Part shown: positions 52,068-62,752 of the stretch, piece after piece
Position numbering within the stretch: the first letter of the stretch is position 1
Layout of the letters: each line of letters starts with the position of its first letter
Assembly: GCA_934402515.1 (NCBI GenBank)
Contig: CAKRTZ010000003.1
Coordinates: 21,099 to 85,098 of the forward strand
Direction: 5' to 3'
Origin: an uncultured Lachnospiraceae bacterium
GTDB taxonomy: Bacteria > Bacillota > Clostridia > Lachnospirales > Lachnospiraceae
Length of the DNA: 64,000 nt
Notes under the pieces: generated by a model
The model's database searches: none
The model's input: the letters and a program-made list of their open reading frames with translations, nothing else
Told to the model about the DNA's origin: nothing
Translations under genes and position numbers: made by a program

Positions 52068-52820
52068 ATGCCAGTTACAGAGGAAGATAAACGTCGTTTT
52101 GATAAAATCTGCAACGACATTATTGTTACGGAAAAAGAGCGAAACCGCATTGGAGAACTTTCTGAAAAGACAGTACATGCCGTATTGAAAGAATATTATG
52201 CACCGGGAAAAGAAAATCAGGAAGTCAGAATCGGCCGCTTTTTTGCAGATATTTGTATTGAAGAAGAAATTATCGAAATCCAGACGGCACATTTCGATAA
52301 ACTCCGTGAGAAACTTAATGCCTTTTTACAGGACTATGTGGTGACCGTAGTGTATCCTATTCCTCACGAGAAATACATGATCTGGGTTGATCCGGAAACC
52401 GGAGAATTATCCAGAAAAAGAAAAAGTCCCAAAACCGGAACGCCCTATGTGGTGTTCCGGGAATTGTATAAAATTAAACCTTTTTTGACCCACCCCAATC
52501 TGCGAATCCGCTTAGTTTTGTTTGACACCGAGGAATATCGGATGTTAAATGGCTGGAGCCATGATAAAAAGAAGGGTTCGACACGTTTTGACCGGCTGCC
52601 CACCGGGTTGTTTGATGAAATTTATCTGGAACGGAAAGAAGATTACCTCCAGTTTGTTCCCTATGAACTGGAACATTTCACCTCTGCCCAGTTTGCAAAA
52701 TGTACGAAAATGACCCGGAATTCTGCGGCAACCGTTTTGAATATTCTGTATGACTTAGGAGTTGTGGAACGGGTTGGAAAAGAAGGAAATGCCTATCTCT
52801 ATGAAGCAAAGGAGTTGTAA
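52068..52820 (+). CDS. Conserved uncharacterised protein with PD-(D/E)xK-like core and winged helix
   Basis: A 250-aa protein. IGRFFADICIEEEIIEIQTAHF shows D61 and E70-x-Q72, with E33 in the preceding helix, the spacing of PD-(D/E)xK nucleases in which the Lys is replaced by Gln. The C-terminal FTSAQFAKCTKMTRNSAATVLNILYDLGVVERVGKEGNAYLY looks like a winged helix. It could be a structure-specific nuclease or a DNA-binding relic. Codon use is core-like, and it lies between proA and pepT with 3-14 bp gaps, so it is part of the housekeeping chromosome. Confidence 0.6.
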   Translation: MPVTEEDKRRFDKICNDIIVTEKERNRIGELSEKTVHAVLKEYYAPGKENQEVRIGRFFADICIEEEIIEIQTAHFDKLREKLNAFLQDYVVTVVYPIPHEKYMIWVDPETGELSRKRKSPKTGTPYVVFRELYKIKPFLTHPNLRIRLVLFDTEEYRMLNGWSHDKKKGSTRFDRLPTGLFDEIYLERKEDYLQFVPYELEHFTSAQFAKCTKMTRNSAATVLNILYDLGVVERVGKEGNAYLYEAKEL

Positions 52821-52823
52821 AAG

Positions 52824-54071
52824 ATGAGCAGTGTAATTGACCATTTTTTAGAGTATGTAAAAATTGATACCCAGTCCTGTGAGGAACTGGCAGAACAAAA
52901 ATGCCCTACAACAGATAAACAATATGATCTCGCCCATAAATTACTGGCTGATTTAAAGGCAATGGGTATGGCAGAAGACCAGCTTTTCTTTGACACAGAA
53001 CACTGTTATGTTTATGCAGGAATTCCGGCCACCCCCGGTTATGAAAAAGTTCCGAAGTTAGGCTTTATCTCCCATATGGATACTTCACCTGCGGTTTCCG
53101 GTACCAATGTAAAACCTCGGATGATAGCAAACTATGACGGAACAACCATTCTCTTGAATTCGGAATTGGGCATTACCTTAAATCCGGAAGAGTTCCCGGA
53201 ATTAAATAATTATATTGGTGAGACTTTGATCGTTACAGACGGTAAGACTCTGTTAGGTGCAGATGACAAGGCAGGCATAGCAGAAATTATGACCATGGTG
53301 GAATACCTTCTGGCACATCCGGAAATACCTCATGGTGCCATTCGAATCGGTTTTACCCCGGATGAAGAAGTTGGCTGTGGTGCGGATCACTTCGATGTGA
53401 AACGGTTTGATGCAGACTTTGCCTATACCGTGGACGGGGGTGCCTTAGGAGAACTGGAATACGAAAATTTTAACGCTGCTTCCGGTAAGCTGACTGTCAG
53501 AGGACGAAGTGTCCACCCCGGTTCTGCAAAAAATAAAATGTTAAATGCGATTTTACTTGGCATGGAGTTTCAACACCTTCTACCTGTGGAACAGAATCCC
53601 ATGTATACCGAAGGCTACGAGGGATTTTTCCATTTGGACAGCATTCAGGGAGATGTGGAGCAGGCAACCCTGTTTTATATTATCCGCGACCATGACAGAA
53701 CGAAATTTGAACGAAAAAAAGAGTTGTTCATGAAAACGGCAGAGTTTTTAAATGAGAAGTACGGTCAGGAATTATTCCTTCCCGAGGTCAAAGATTCCTA
53801 TTACAACATGTTAGAACAGATCAAACCCCACATGCATCTCATCGACAATGCAAAAGAAGCGATGGAAAAGGCCGGGGTTACTCCCAAGGTAGTGGCAATC
53901 CGCGGTGGTACAGACGGTGCAAGACTTTCCTTTATGGGGCTGCCTTGTCCCAATCTTTGTACCGGTGGAGAAAACTTCCACGGCAGACAGGAATTTGCCT
54001 GTGCGGAAGATATGGAAACCATTGTGGAAATTCTGAAAAATATTGTCTCCATTTACGCGGAACAGAAATAA
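52824..54071 (+). CDS. pepT: Peptidase T (tripeptide aminopeptidase)
   Basis: A 415-aa M20 metallopeptidase releasing the N-terminal residue of tripeptides. Zinc ligands: [24 protein letters not shown], and the final [13 protein letters not shown]. The dimerisation domain in the middle is complete. Start [18 protein letters not shown] behind AAGGAGTTGTAAAAG. It ends in a strong terminator. Confidence 0.95.
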   Translation: MSSVIDHFLEYVKIDTQSCEELAEQKCPTTDKQYDLAHKLLADLKAMGMAEDQLFFDTEHCYVYAGIPATPGYEKVPKLGFISHMDTSPAVSGTNVKPRMIANYDGTTILLNSELGITLNPEEFPELNNYIGETLIVTDGKTLLGADDKAGIAEIMTMVEYLLAHPEIPHGAIRIGFTPDEEVGCGADHFDVKRFDADFAYTVDGGALGELEYENFNAASGKLTVRGRSVHPGSAKNKMLNAILLGMEFQHLLPVEQNPMYTEGYEGFFHLDSIQGDVEQATLFYIIRDHDRTKFERKKELFMKTAEFLNEKYGQELFLPEVKDSYYNMLEQIKPHMHLIDNAKEAMEKAGVTPKVVAIRGGTDGARLSFMGLPCPNLCTGGENFHGRQEFACAEDMETIVEILKNIVSIYAEQK

Positions 54072-54082
54072 GGAACCTTTCA

Positions 54083-54108
54083 GGGACGGCATAGCACCGT
54101 CCCTTTTT
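54083..54108 (+). terminator. pepT terminator
   Basis: GGGACGG (54083-54089) loop CATAGCA, CCGTCCC (54097-54103), TTTTT. Confidence 0.92.
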
Positions 54109-54110
54109 AT

Positions 54111-54139
54111 TTGCAAAAAGATGGTTGGTACGGTATAAT
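54111..54139 (+). promoter_or_regulatory. Promoter of miaB-mutS
   Basis: TTGCAA (54111-54116), 17 bp, TATAAT (54134-54139), placed directly after the pepT terminator and 35 bp before the miaB start. Confidence 0.85.
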
Positions 54140-54173
54140 ACACTCTGTATCTTTAGAAGAAAGCAGGAAACTC

Positions 54174-55562
54174 ATGGATCAATATATCGAACAGGCAAAA
54201 AAATATGTACAGGCAGAGAGTGAAAAACTGGGACGTCCGTTGACTGCATCGGTCATTACTTTTGGGTGCCAGATGAATGCCAGAGACTCTGAGAAATTAG
54301 CAGGCGTACTGGAGGCGGCAGGCTATGAAATCCACGAGGATGATGAAGCGGCAGATTTTCTTATTTATAACACCTGCACGGTAAGAGATAACGCAAACCA
54401 GAGAGTTTATGGACATCTAGGGGTTGCCAACGGCAACAAACGCCGCAATCCCCATATGAAGGTAGCCCTTTGCGGATGTATGATGCAGGAAGAGTCTGTT
54501 ATCGAAAAAGTAAAAACCAGTTATCGTTTTGTGGATTTGATTTTCGGAACCCACAATTTGTATAAATTCCCGGAGTATCTCACCCGGGTATTCGAGAATC
54601 CCGGTGAGATGTTAATTGACATCTGGAAAGACACCGACCAGATTGTGGAAACCCTTCCGGTGGAGCGGAAATACCGTTTTAAATCCGGGATCAATATTAT
54701 GTTTGGCTGCAACAATTTCTGTTCCTACTGCATCGTACCCTATGTACGGGGACGGGAAAAGAGTCGGGAGCCCAAGGATATTTTACGGGAAATTGAGCGC
54801 CTGGTGGCAGACGGGGTCGTAGAAATCATGCTGTTAGGCCAAAATGTCAACAGCTATGGAAAAAATCTGTCAGAGCCCATTACTTTTGCCCAGCTCCTGG
54901 AACAGGTATGTGGGATTGAGGGATTACAGCGTGTCCGTTTCATGACCTCCCATCCCAAAGATTTATCCGACGAATTGATCGAGGTGATGAAGAGAAATCC
55001 CAAGGTTTGCCGTCATTTGCATTTACCTCTGCAATCCGGTTCTACCAAAATTCTCACTGCCATGAACCGACGGTATACCAAGGAAAGCTACCTGGCACTG
55101 GCACAAAAAATCCGCCGGGAACTGCCGGATATGGCAATCACAACGGATATTATTGTAGGATTTCCAGGCGAAACTGCTGCGGATGTGGAGGAAACCATTG
55201 ATGTGGTAAAGCAGGTTGAATTTGACAATGCTTTTACTTTTATTTACTCCAAACGGACCGGAACTCCTGCTGCTTCCATGGAAAACCAGGTACCCGAAGA
55301 GGAAGTAAAGAAAAATTTTGACCGTTTGTTACAGGTGGTGCAGGAAACTGCCAGAAACAGAGTATCCCGCTACCAGGGACAGGTAATGGATGCCTTAGTG
55401 GAAGAAATCAATGAACATGATCCCCATCTGGTCAATGGCAGACTTTCCAACAACACCATTGTACATTTTCCGGGTTCTGCAGAGCTGATCGGGCAAATCG
55501 TTCCTGTCTCTTTAAAAGAGTGCAGAGGATTTTATTACATGGGGGAAATGCAGGAAAAATAA
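54174..55562 (+). CDS. miaB: tRNA-2-methylthio-N6-dimethylallyladenosine synthase
   Basis: A 462-aa radical-SAM methylthiotransferase that modifies A37 of tRNAs reading UNN codons. The N-terminal domain begins VITFGCQMNARDSE with cluster Cys residues (YNTCTVRDNA, LCGCM). The radical-SAM CxxxCxxC is in FGCNNFCSYCIVPYVRG, and a TRAM domain closes the protein. ATG 54174 lies downstream of the promoter, so the in-frame extension to 54111 cannot be transcribed from it. Confidence 0.96.
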   Translation: MDQYIEQAKKYVQAESEKLGRPLTASVITFGCQMNARDSEKLAGVLEAAGYEIHEDDEAADFLIYNTCTVRDNANQRVYGHLGVANGNKRRNPHMKVALCGCMMQEESVIEKVKTSYRFVDLIFGTHNLYKFPEYLTRVFENPGEMLIDIWKDTDQIVETLPVERKYRFKSGINIMFGCNNFCSYCIVPYVRGREKSREPKDILREIERLVADGVVEIMLLGQNVNSYGKNLSEPITFAQLLEQVCGIEGLQRVRFMTSHPKDLSDELIEVMKRNPKVCRHLHLPLQSGSTKILTAMNRRYTKESYLALAQKIRRELPDMAITTDIIVGFPGETAADVEETIDVVKQVEFDNAFTFIYSKRTGTPAASMENQVPEEEVKKNFDRLLQVVQETARNRVSRYQGQVMDALVEEINEHDPHLVNGRLSNNTIVHFPGSAELIGQIVPVSLKECRGFYYMGEMQEK

Positions 55563-55614
55563 AGTCCACCGGAATTCAGAAAACAGAGTTTATAGAAAAC
55601 GAGGATAAAAATAC

Positions 55615-58296
55615 ATGCCGGATATGACAGAAGTCACCCCCATGATGCAGCAGTATCTGAAGACAAAGGAAGAATACAAAGACTGTATTCTGTTTTATCG
55701 TCTCGGTGACTTTTATGAAATGTTTTTTGATGATGCTAAAATTGTATCAAAGGAACTGGAACTGACCTTGACAGGAAAGAGCTGCGGTTTGGAAGAGCGC
55801 GCCCCCATGTGCGGCGTACCCTATCATGCAGCCGAAGTCTATTTGTCCCGTCTGGTTTCCCGGGGTTATAAAGTAGCAATCTGTGAGCAGGTGGAGGACC
55901 CGAAACTGGCAAAGGGGTTAGTAAAACGGGAGGTAATCCGGGTGGTGACTCCCGGCACAAACCTGAATACCCAGACCCTGGAGGAATCAAAAAATAACTA
56001 TCTGATGTCCGTTGCCTATATGCAGGATCGCATCGGTGTATCCATTGCAGATATCCTGACCGGGGACTATTATCTTACCGAAGTAGACGATGTAAAAAAA
56101 CTGCTGGATGAAATTTATAAATACAGCCCCTCTGAAATTATCTGCAATGACGCCTTTCTGGTGAGTGGTGTGGATGTGGAGGATTTAAAGGGAAGATTAC
56201 ATATTTGTATCAATCCTCTGGAAGCCCGGATGTTTGACGAGGATGGATGCAAACGGGCTCTATTGAAGCACTTTAAAGTAAATGTGCTGACTGGACTTGG
56301 CATTGAGGATTTCCCTACCGGAATCGTAGCCGCAGGAGCCTTATTGCAATATTTACTGGAAACCCAGAAGGTATCACTGGACAATTTTACCCATCTCTAC
56401 CCTTATCTCACCAGCAAATATATGCTGTTGGATAGTTCTACCAGACGGAATCTGGAACTGACAGAGACTCTGCGGGAAAAGAGTAAGCGTGGTTCCCTTC
56501 TTTGGGTATTGGATCACACAAAAACTGCCATGGGTGCCCGGACACTCCGGCATTATATCGAACAGCCCCTTTTAGATAAAGGACAAATGGAAGCCCGGCT
56601 GGATGCCATTGAAGCCTTCTGTAAAAATGCCGTTGCAAGAGATGAACTGCGGGAATATTTAAATCCCATCTATGATCTGGAACGCCTGATGGGTAAAATC
56701 AGTTATAAGACGGCGAATCCCAGAGATTTGATTGCACTGCGTAATTCTTTGCAGATGCTTCCTTCTATTAAAATGGTACTGCAGGATTTTCAGGTGGCGG
56801 AACTCACGGAGCTCTACGAAGAAATTGATGGACTGGAAGATCTGTTTCATCTGATTGAAGATAGTATTGTGGAGGAGCCTCCGCTGTTAATCCGTGAAGG
56901 CGGCATGATCAAAGAAGGTTTTAATGAAACCATCGACAATATGCGCAATGCCAAAACCGAAGGGAAAAACTGGCTGGCACAGTTGGAAGAGCAGGACAGA
57001 GAACGCACCGGCATTAAGAACCTGCGTATCAAATACAATAAAGTATTCGGCTATTACTTTGAAGTGACCAATTCCTTTAAGGATCTGGTCCCGGAAGACT
57101 ATATCCGTAAACAGACACTGACGAATGCAGAACGTTACACGACTCCTCGATTAAAGGAACTGGAAGACACCATTCTCAATGCCGAGGATAAACTTTCCAC
57201 TCTGGAGTATGATTGCTTTTGTCAGATTCGTGATGCCATCGGCGCAGAGATGGAACGGATTCAGCGCACGGCAAAAGCCATCGCCAAACTGGATGTATAC
57301 ACAAACCTTTCCCTGGTGAGTGAACGGAATCATTATGTCCGTCCCAAGTTAAATGAAAAGGGAGTCATTGATATTAAGGGCGGACGCCATCCTGTAGTGG
57401 AAAAGATGATCGACAACGATCTGTTTATTGACAATGACACCTATCTGGACAACAATAAGCACCAGATTGCCATTATCACTGGTCCCAATATGGCAGGTAA
57501 ATCCACTTACATGAGACAGACCGCATTGATTGTCTTACTGGCACAGGTGGGCTGTTTTGTCCCGGCAAAAAGTGCTAACATCGGTGTGGTGGACCGGATT
57601 TTTACCCGTGTGGGTGCCTCCGATGACCTGGCAAGCGGGCAGAGTACTTTCATGGTAGAGATGAATGAAGTTGCCAATATTTTAAGAAATGCAACACCTC
57701 AGAGTTTGCTGATCCTGGATGAGATCGGACGTGGTACCGCAACCTTTGACGGACTTTCCATTGCCTGGTCAGTGGTGGAACATATTGCCAACCGGAAACT
57801 TTTAGGAGCGAAAACCCTGTTTGCCACCCATTACCATGAACTGACAGAACTGGAAGGACGAATTGAAAACGTCAATAACTATTGCATCGCGGTAAAAGAA
57901 AATGGAGACGATATTGTCTTTCTACGAAAAATTATTCAGGGCGGTGCAGACCGAAGTTATGGTATCCAGGTAGCAAAACTGGCAGGTGTGCCGGATATGG
58001 TCATTGACCGTGCCAAGGAGATTCTTGTACAGCTTCTGGATAATGATGTCATCGAAAAAGTGCAATCCATTGCTATTTCCGTACCCACAGATGCTCCTTC
58101 TAAGAAAAAGCAGGAGAAAGTGGATGCCATGGAGATGGCTCAGTATTCCCTGTTTGATACGGTGACGGATGAGGATGTTATTAAAGAGTTAAAGGAATTG
58201 GAAATCAGCACCATGACGCCGCTTGATGCAATGAATACTTTGTATCGGCTTCAAAGCAAATTAAAAAACCGTTGGGGCAATACCACGGAATCATAA
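55615..58296 (+). CDS. mutS: DNA mismatch repair protein MutS
   Basis: An 893-aa mismatch-recognition ATPase. LGDFYEMFFDDA near residues 31-42 is the mismatch-binding Phe-x-Glu motif. Walker A is GPNMAGKSTYMRQT (about 623), followed by GRGTATFDGLSIAW and ATHYHELTEL. The end DAMNTLYRLQSKLKNR matches normal length. It follows miaB by 52 bp; mutL is probably next in other genomes, but here a tRNA and an SH3 gene follow. Confidence 0.97.
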   Translation: MPDMTEVTPMMQQYLKTKEEYKDCILFYRLGDFYEMFFDDAKIVSKELELTLTGKSCGLEERAPMCGVPYHAAEVYLSRLVSRGYKVAICEQVEDPKLAKGLVKREVIRVVTPGTNLNTQTLEESKNNYLMSVAYMQDRIGVSIADILTGDYYLTEVDDVKKLLDEIYKYSPSEIICNDAFLVSGVDVEDLKGRLHICINPLEARMFDEDGCKRALLKHFKVNVLTGLGIEDFPTGIVAAGALLQYLLETQKVSLDNFTHLYPYLTSKYMLLDSSTRRNLELTETLREKSKRGSLLWVLDHTKTAMGARTLRHYIEQPLLDKGQMEARLDAIEAFCKNAVARDELREYLNPIYDLERLMGKISYKTANPRDLIALRNSLQMLPSIKMVLQDFQVAELTELYEEIDGLEDLFHLIEDSIVEEPPLLIREGGMIKEGFNETIDNMRNAKTEGKNWLAQLEEQDRERTGIKNLRIKYNKVFGYYFEVTNSFKDLVPEDYIRKQTLTNAERYTTPRLKELEDTILNAEDKLSTLEYDCFCQIRDAIGAEMERIQRTAKAIAKLDVYTNLSLVSERNHYVRPKLNEKGVIDIKGGRHPVVEKMIDNDLFIDNDTYLDNNKHQIAIITGPNMAGKSTYMRQTALIVLLAQVGCFVPAKSANIGVVDRIFTRVGASDDLASGQSTFMVEMNEVANILRNATPQSLLILDEIGRGTATFDGLSIAWSVVEHIANRKLLGAKTLFATHYHELTELEGRIENVNNYCIAVKENGDDIVFLRKIIQGGADRSYGIQVAKLAGVPDMVIDRAKEILVQLLDNDVIEKVQSIAISVPTDAPSKKKQEKVDAMEMAQYSLFDTVTDEDVIKELKELEISTMTPLDAMNTLYRLQSKLKNRWGNTTES

Positions 58297-58425
58297 ATCA
58301 TAAATTAACAAAATCTGGACTGGACAATGACCGGTCAATATGATAAGATATTCTTTGTGAGTTAACAAATTTGTAATATATGTTGCACTGCATCGTATCC
58401 TATGAGTCTGTTATTTCACTTGAAT

Positions 58426-58497
58426 GCACTCGTAGTCTAATGGATAGAACGGAGGCCTCCGACGCCTTTAATGCAGGTTCGATTCCTGTCGAGTGCA
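58426..58497 (+). tRNA. tRNA-Arg (anticodon CCG)
   Basis: The acceptor GCACTCG (58426-58432) pairs with CGAGTGC (58490-58496). The anticodon stem GAGGC/GCCTT encloses CTCCGAC, giving anticodon CCG (reads CGG). The T arm is GCAGG TTCGATT CCTGT. The D stem is slightly irregular (GTCT against AGAAC). CCA is not encoded. TGGACA/TAAGAT (58321-58349, 17-bp gap) is a possible promoter. Confidence 0.93.
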
Positions 58498-58511
58498 TTT
58501 TTCTTTTGGGG

Positions 58512-58555
58512 AACTATTCATAGCCAACGATTTTGCGAATAAGCTCTGAATAGTT
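58512..58555 (+). terminator. Hairpin after tRNA-Arg
   Basis: AACTATTCA (58512-58520) and TGAATAGTT (58547-58555) form a 9-bp stem followed by ATTTTAG. The T-run is weak, so it may be a terminator or a leader structure for the SH3 gene at 58603. Confidence 0.5.
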
Positions 58556-58602
58556 ATTTTAGGAAAAAGAGTTCTTTGGTCATGCAGAAAGGATTATTAT
58601 AA

Positions 58603-59856
58603 ATGAAACAGAAATTGGAACAAATAAAAAATCAACTTATAGAACATAACCGCATTGTAATGACAATCATATTGATTTTGTGTGTAGTCATCACCATCTC
58701 CATTGCCATGAGTGCCAACGAAAAAGACAACAAGGAAAATACGGTGGAGGTGACAGCGGAGTCTGTTGAGTCTGCAGAAGTAGCGGTTCCCCAGCTTGCG
58801 TTGGAACAGGATGCCTACCCGGTCCTGAATCAGTTGTTTGAACAGTATTTTACTGCAAGAGCCGATGGAGACATGGATACGATTATTTCTTTAAATCCTG
58901 CCATTGGATCTTCTGATACAGCCCGTCTTTTCTTTGAAAAAATAAGCAGCTATATCGAAAGTTACGACCAGATTGAAGTCTATACCAAGCCCGGCCTTGT
59001 GGAGAACTCCTATGTAGCCTATGTCAAATATTATCTGAAATTGAATGACAGGGATGAGTTAGTACCCGGTATGGAATCCTACTATGTACACATGACAGAG
59101 GATGGTTCCTATACAATCGTAGATCGTGGAGAATCCGATGCAGCCGTTGAGGATTATATCGATCAGATCACCCATCAGGATGATGTCATTGAGTTAAACA
59201 ATAAAGTTGCTGCCGAATATAATGAGCTTCTGGCAAGTAATGATGAGTTAAGACAGGCACTGGTGGAGATGGATTCCGTAGTCAGCGGCCAAGTAGGTAC
59301 AGAACTGGCTGATTTAAATAATGAGACAGAGGAAGCTACCGTAAGCGGTGATGAAGCTTCTGCAGGAGAAAATAGCGAAGTTGACACTGCAGAAGCACCG
59401 GTGGAAACCGTAGTACAACGGGTAAAGGCAACTACAACGGTAAATATCCGCAGTTCTGACAGTGAGAACGCAGACAAAATCGGCAAAGCCCAAAGCGGTG
59501 ATGAGTTCGATGTAATTGAGTCTAAGGCAAACGGTTGGATCGGCATCAGCTTTGAAGGCGGTGAAGGCTTTATCAAGGGTGAGTATCTGGAAGTAGTATC
59601 TGAGACAACGGTAACGGCAGACAATAATACAACCACTGATGCCGACACCACAGATGACCAGAATGTGACAACCAATGGTTATGTTACAGCGAAAACCACC
59701 GTCAATATCCGTACTGCTGAGAGTGAAACCGCAGAAAAGGCCGGTGTTGTTTATCAGGGTGAAAAACTGGAACTGATTACCAAGCAGGCAGACGGCTGGT
59801 GCAAAATTAAATACAACGGCAAGGTTGCCTATGTAAAGAGCGAGTTTGTTGAATAA
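58603..59856 (+). CDS. Exported protein with two bacterial SH3 domains
   Basis: A 417-aa protein with an N-terminal membrane anchor (about 19-41) and an extracellular part. A NTF2-like/helical region (about 60-190), a Glu/Ala-rich linker (about 225-270) and two SH3b domains (VKATTTVNIRSSDSENADKIGKAQSG..., about 275-330; and VTAKTTVNIRTAESETAEKAGVVYQG..., about 363-417) follow. SH3b modules bind peptidoglycan, so a role at the cell wall is likely. No catalytic domain is seen. The terminator follows 28 bp later. Confidence 0.85.
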   Translation: MKQKLEQIKNQLIEHNRIVMTIILILCVVITISIAMSANEKDNKENTVEVTAESVESAEVAVPQLALEQDAYPVLNQLFEQYFTARADGDMDTIISLNPAIGSSDTARLFFEKISSYIESYDQIEVYTKPGLVENSYVAYVKYYLKLNDRDELVPGMESYYVHMTEDGSYTIVDRGESDAAVEDYIDQITHQDDVIELNNKVAAEYNELLASNDELRQALVEMDSVVSGQVGTELADLNNETEEATVSGDEASAGENSEVDTAEAPVETVVQRVKATTTVNIRSSDSENADKIGKAQSGDEFDVIESKANGWIGISFEGGEGFIKGEYLEVVSETTVTADNNTTTDADTTDDQNVTTNGYVTAKTTVNIRTAESETAEKAGVVYQGEKLELITKQADGWCKIKYNGKVAYVKSEFVE

Positions 59857-59883
59857 TTATTTTCATAAAAAGATGTTTTCAGA

Positions 59884-59911
59884 CCGGAGAGGATTTCCTC
59901 TCCGGTTTTTT
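59884..59911 (+). terminator. Terminator of the SH3-domain gene
   Basis: CCGGAGAGG (59884-59892) loop ATTT, CCTCTCCGG (59897-59905), TTTTTT. Confidence 0.93.
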
Positions 59912-59992
59912 GACTTTTGTTATACAGCTATGTTTATTTTCCCATCAGCTGGTCAAAATAAATAAAAAGAAATCTGGAAAAAGGAGACAGCT

Positions 59993-60424
59993 ATGCGGGA
60001 AGAGGATACAGCGATTTTAAAAGAAATTCAAAAAAACACCTCCATGGGATTAAAAGCCATTCATGCATTATCGGAGAAGGTCATGGATGAGGAAATTTCC
60101 AGGCAGTTGGACAGACAGTCGGTAAAATACGGAGAACTGAATAACCGAGCTAGCAAAAGACTGGTGGATGCCGACGCAGAACAGTACCGGGGCAGTAAGA
60201 TCCAGGACATGATGTTAAATGCCTCCATCGAAGCCTCCACCATGTTTAACACCAGCAACAGCCATGTGGCAGAGATGATGATTCAGGGAAGCAATCGGGG
60301 AATTACCGATATGTTTAAGATTTTAAAACATAATGAACGTGCCGATGCCGCAACAGTGGAGTTTGCCAAAGAATTAATGGATTTTGAAGAGAAAAGTGTG
60401 CAGAAATGGAGAGAATATCTCTAG
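59993..60424 (+). CDS. All-helical small protein, possible ferritin-like bundle
   Basis: A 143-aa protein with no recognised catalytic motif. It is rich in amphipathic helices (AILKEIQKNTSMGLKAIHALSEKVMDEEISRQLDRQ and NASIEASTMFNTSNSHVAEMMIQGSNRGITDMFKILKHN), compatible with a four-helix ferritin-like fold such as DUF2383-type proteins. The ATG is behind AAAAAGGAGACAGCT. It lies between the SH3 gene and gdhA, apparently a single-gene unit. Function unknown. Confidence 0.7.
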   Translation: MREEDTAILKEIQKNTSMGLKAIHALSEKVMDEEISRQLDRQSVKYGELNNRASKRLVDADAEQYRGSKIQDMMLNASIEASTMFNTSNSHVAEMMIQGSNRGITDMFKILKHNERADAATVEFAKELMDFEEKSVQKWREYL

Positions 60425-60520
60425 TAAAATTTCTATATCGTATACAAGTATACCAGTATCATTGTACAATCTGCATAAAAAATTGCCAAAAACTTTTACT
60501 GTTCACATCAATAAAGTGCC

Positions 60521-60549
60521 TTGCCTGTTTTTTTTCATCGTACTATAAT
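60521..60549 (+). promoter_or_regulatory. gdhA promoter
   Basis: TTGCCT (60521-60526), 17 bp, TATAAT (60544-60549). The transcript would have a leader of about 88 nt ending in AAGGAGGG; no known riboswitch was recognised in it. Confidence 0.75.
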
Positions 60550-60610
60550 AGGAACGTAAAAAGCGTCAACGAACAAAGTGATTGGTTTACCGCCAGGGCT
60601 TTGGTTGTAG

Positions 60611-62004
<1,394 letters not shown>

Positions 62005-62084
62005 CGTTGAAACACGCATATATGCTGGATTTTCAAGGATTTAAATTATCAAAAAATTCTGACAATAAAAATTAGCTAAAGGTA

Positions 62085-62152
62085 AAATACCTAGTGGGAT
62101 ACACGTGGACGACAGGTGGGCGACACGTGGGCGACAAACCTGCTAGGTATTT
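62085..62152 (+). repeat. Inverted repeat enclosing an 11-bp iterated array (array 1)
   Basis: AAATACCTAG (62085-62094) and CTAGGTATTT (62143-62152) form a stem followed by more Ts, so it can end the gdhA transcript. Between them lie four 11-bp units from 62099 to 62142, three of which contain ACANGTG (ACACGTG, ACAGGTG, ACACGTG). Confidence 0.8.
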
Positions 62153-62200
62153 TTTATTGTGAAAATACTTGATTATAAAAATGAAAACCATTGACATGTA

Positions 62201-62229
62201 TTGAAAATCTCGAGGTTAGTACATATAAT
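62201..62229 (+). promoter_or_regulatory. Promoter of the nucleotidyltransferase unit
   Basis: TTGAAA (62201-62206), 17 bp, TATAAT (62224-62229). TTGACA at 62191 is also present but 27 bp from the -10. Confidence 0.7.
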
Positions 62230-62240
62230 AAGGAAAAAGA

Positions 62241-62294
62241 ATGAAAATTTTACAGGCATTAGCCAGTAAGATAGTGGAAATGTTGTACGAATAA
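62241..62294 (+). CDS. Candidate 17-aa leader peptide
   Basis: ATG 62241 opens MKILQALASKIVEMLYE and a stop. AGGAAAAAGA lies 1-10 bases upstream, but the predicted transcript start (about 62236) leaves little room for a ribosome site. The peptide would be an amphipathic helix. It precedes the 146-aa gene by 17 bp. It may be a leader peptide or a chance frame. Confidence 0.3.
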   Translation: MKILQALASKIVEMLYE

Positions 62295-62311
62295 AGAAAG
62301 CAGGTGGGATA

Positions 62312-62752
62312 GTGAAAACTTTGGCTAAAGAAAAATATGATATGAGATTAAAGCGACTATTGGGTGGAAAACTATCTTACGATGTTTTCCGCTCCGAAAT
62401 ATGTCATATGTATCATTTTGACGGAGATTATGAATTTATCAGTAAGGTAATGAGAGTTAATCTTGTTATGGTATTATGGAATAACCATGAGTATGACAAA
62501 GCCCTTTATACACTTGCAATGATAGACTACATCTCATGGAAAAATGGTGTTATGTTGTATGAAGGATATGCAAAAATACGAGCTTGTAAACTAGAAAAAA
62601 TTTTATATCCCGAAGGAATTATCTTATTAGATAAAATTGAGCATAGTCACAAAAATAGAGATGAGGCAGTAAAAATTTGCAGCCATGACCAATGTGGTGC
62701 CTTTTTCTTCCGCCATAATATAATAGAAAGGAATATTGAGGATGTCGTTTGA
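62312..62752 (+). CDS. Small helical protein, first gene of the nucleotidyltransferase pair
   Basis: A 146-aa protein starting at GTG 62312 (CAGGTGGGATA upstream). It is not recognised. It reads as mostly helical (LAKEKYDMRLKRLLGGKLSYDVFRSEICHMYHFDGDYEFISKVMRVN...) with several Cys/His near the end. AT-rich codon use differs from gdhA. Its end overlaps the nucleotidyltransferase gene by 11 bp, the arrangement of toxin-antitoxin or defence pairs, in which the first protein could be the antitoxin. Confidence 0.65.
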   Translation: MKTLAKEKYDMRLKRLLGGKLSYDVFRSEICHMYHFDGDYEFISKVMRVNLVMVLWNNHEYDKALYTLAMIDYISWKNGVMLYEGYAKIRACKLEKILYPEGIILLDKIEHSHKNRDEAVKICSHDQCGAFFFRHNIIERNIEDVV

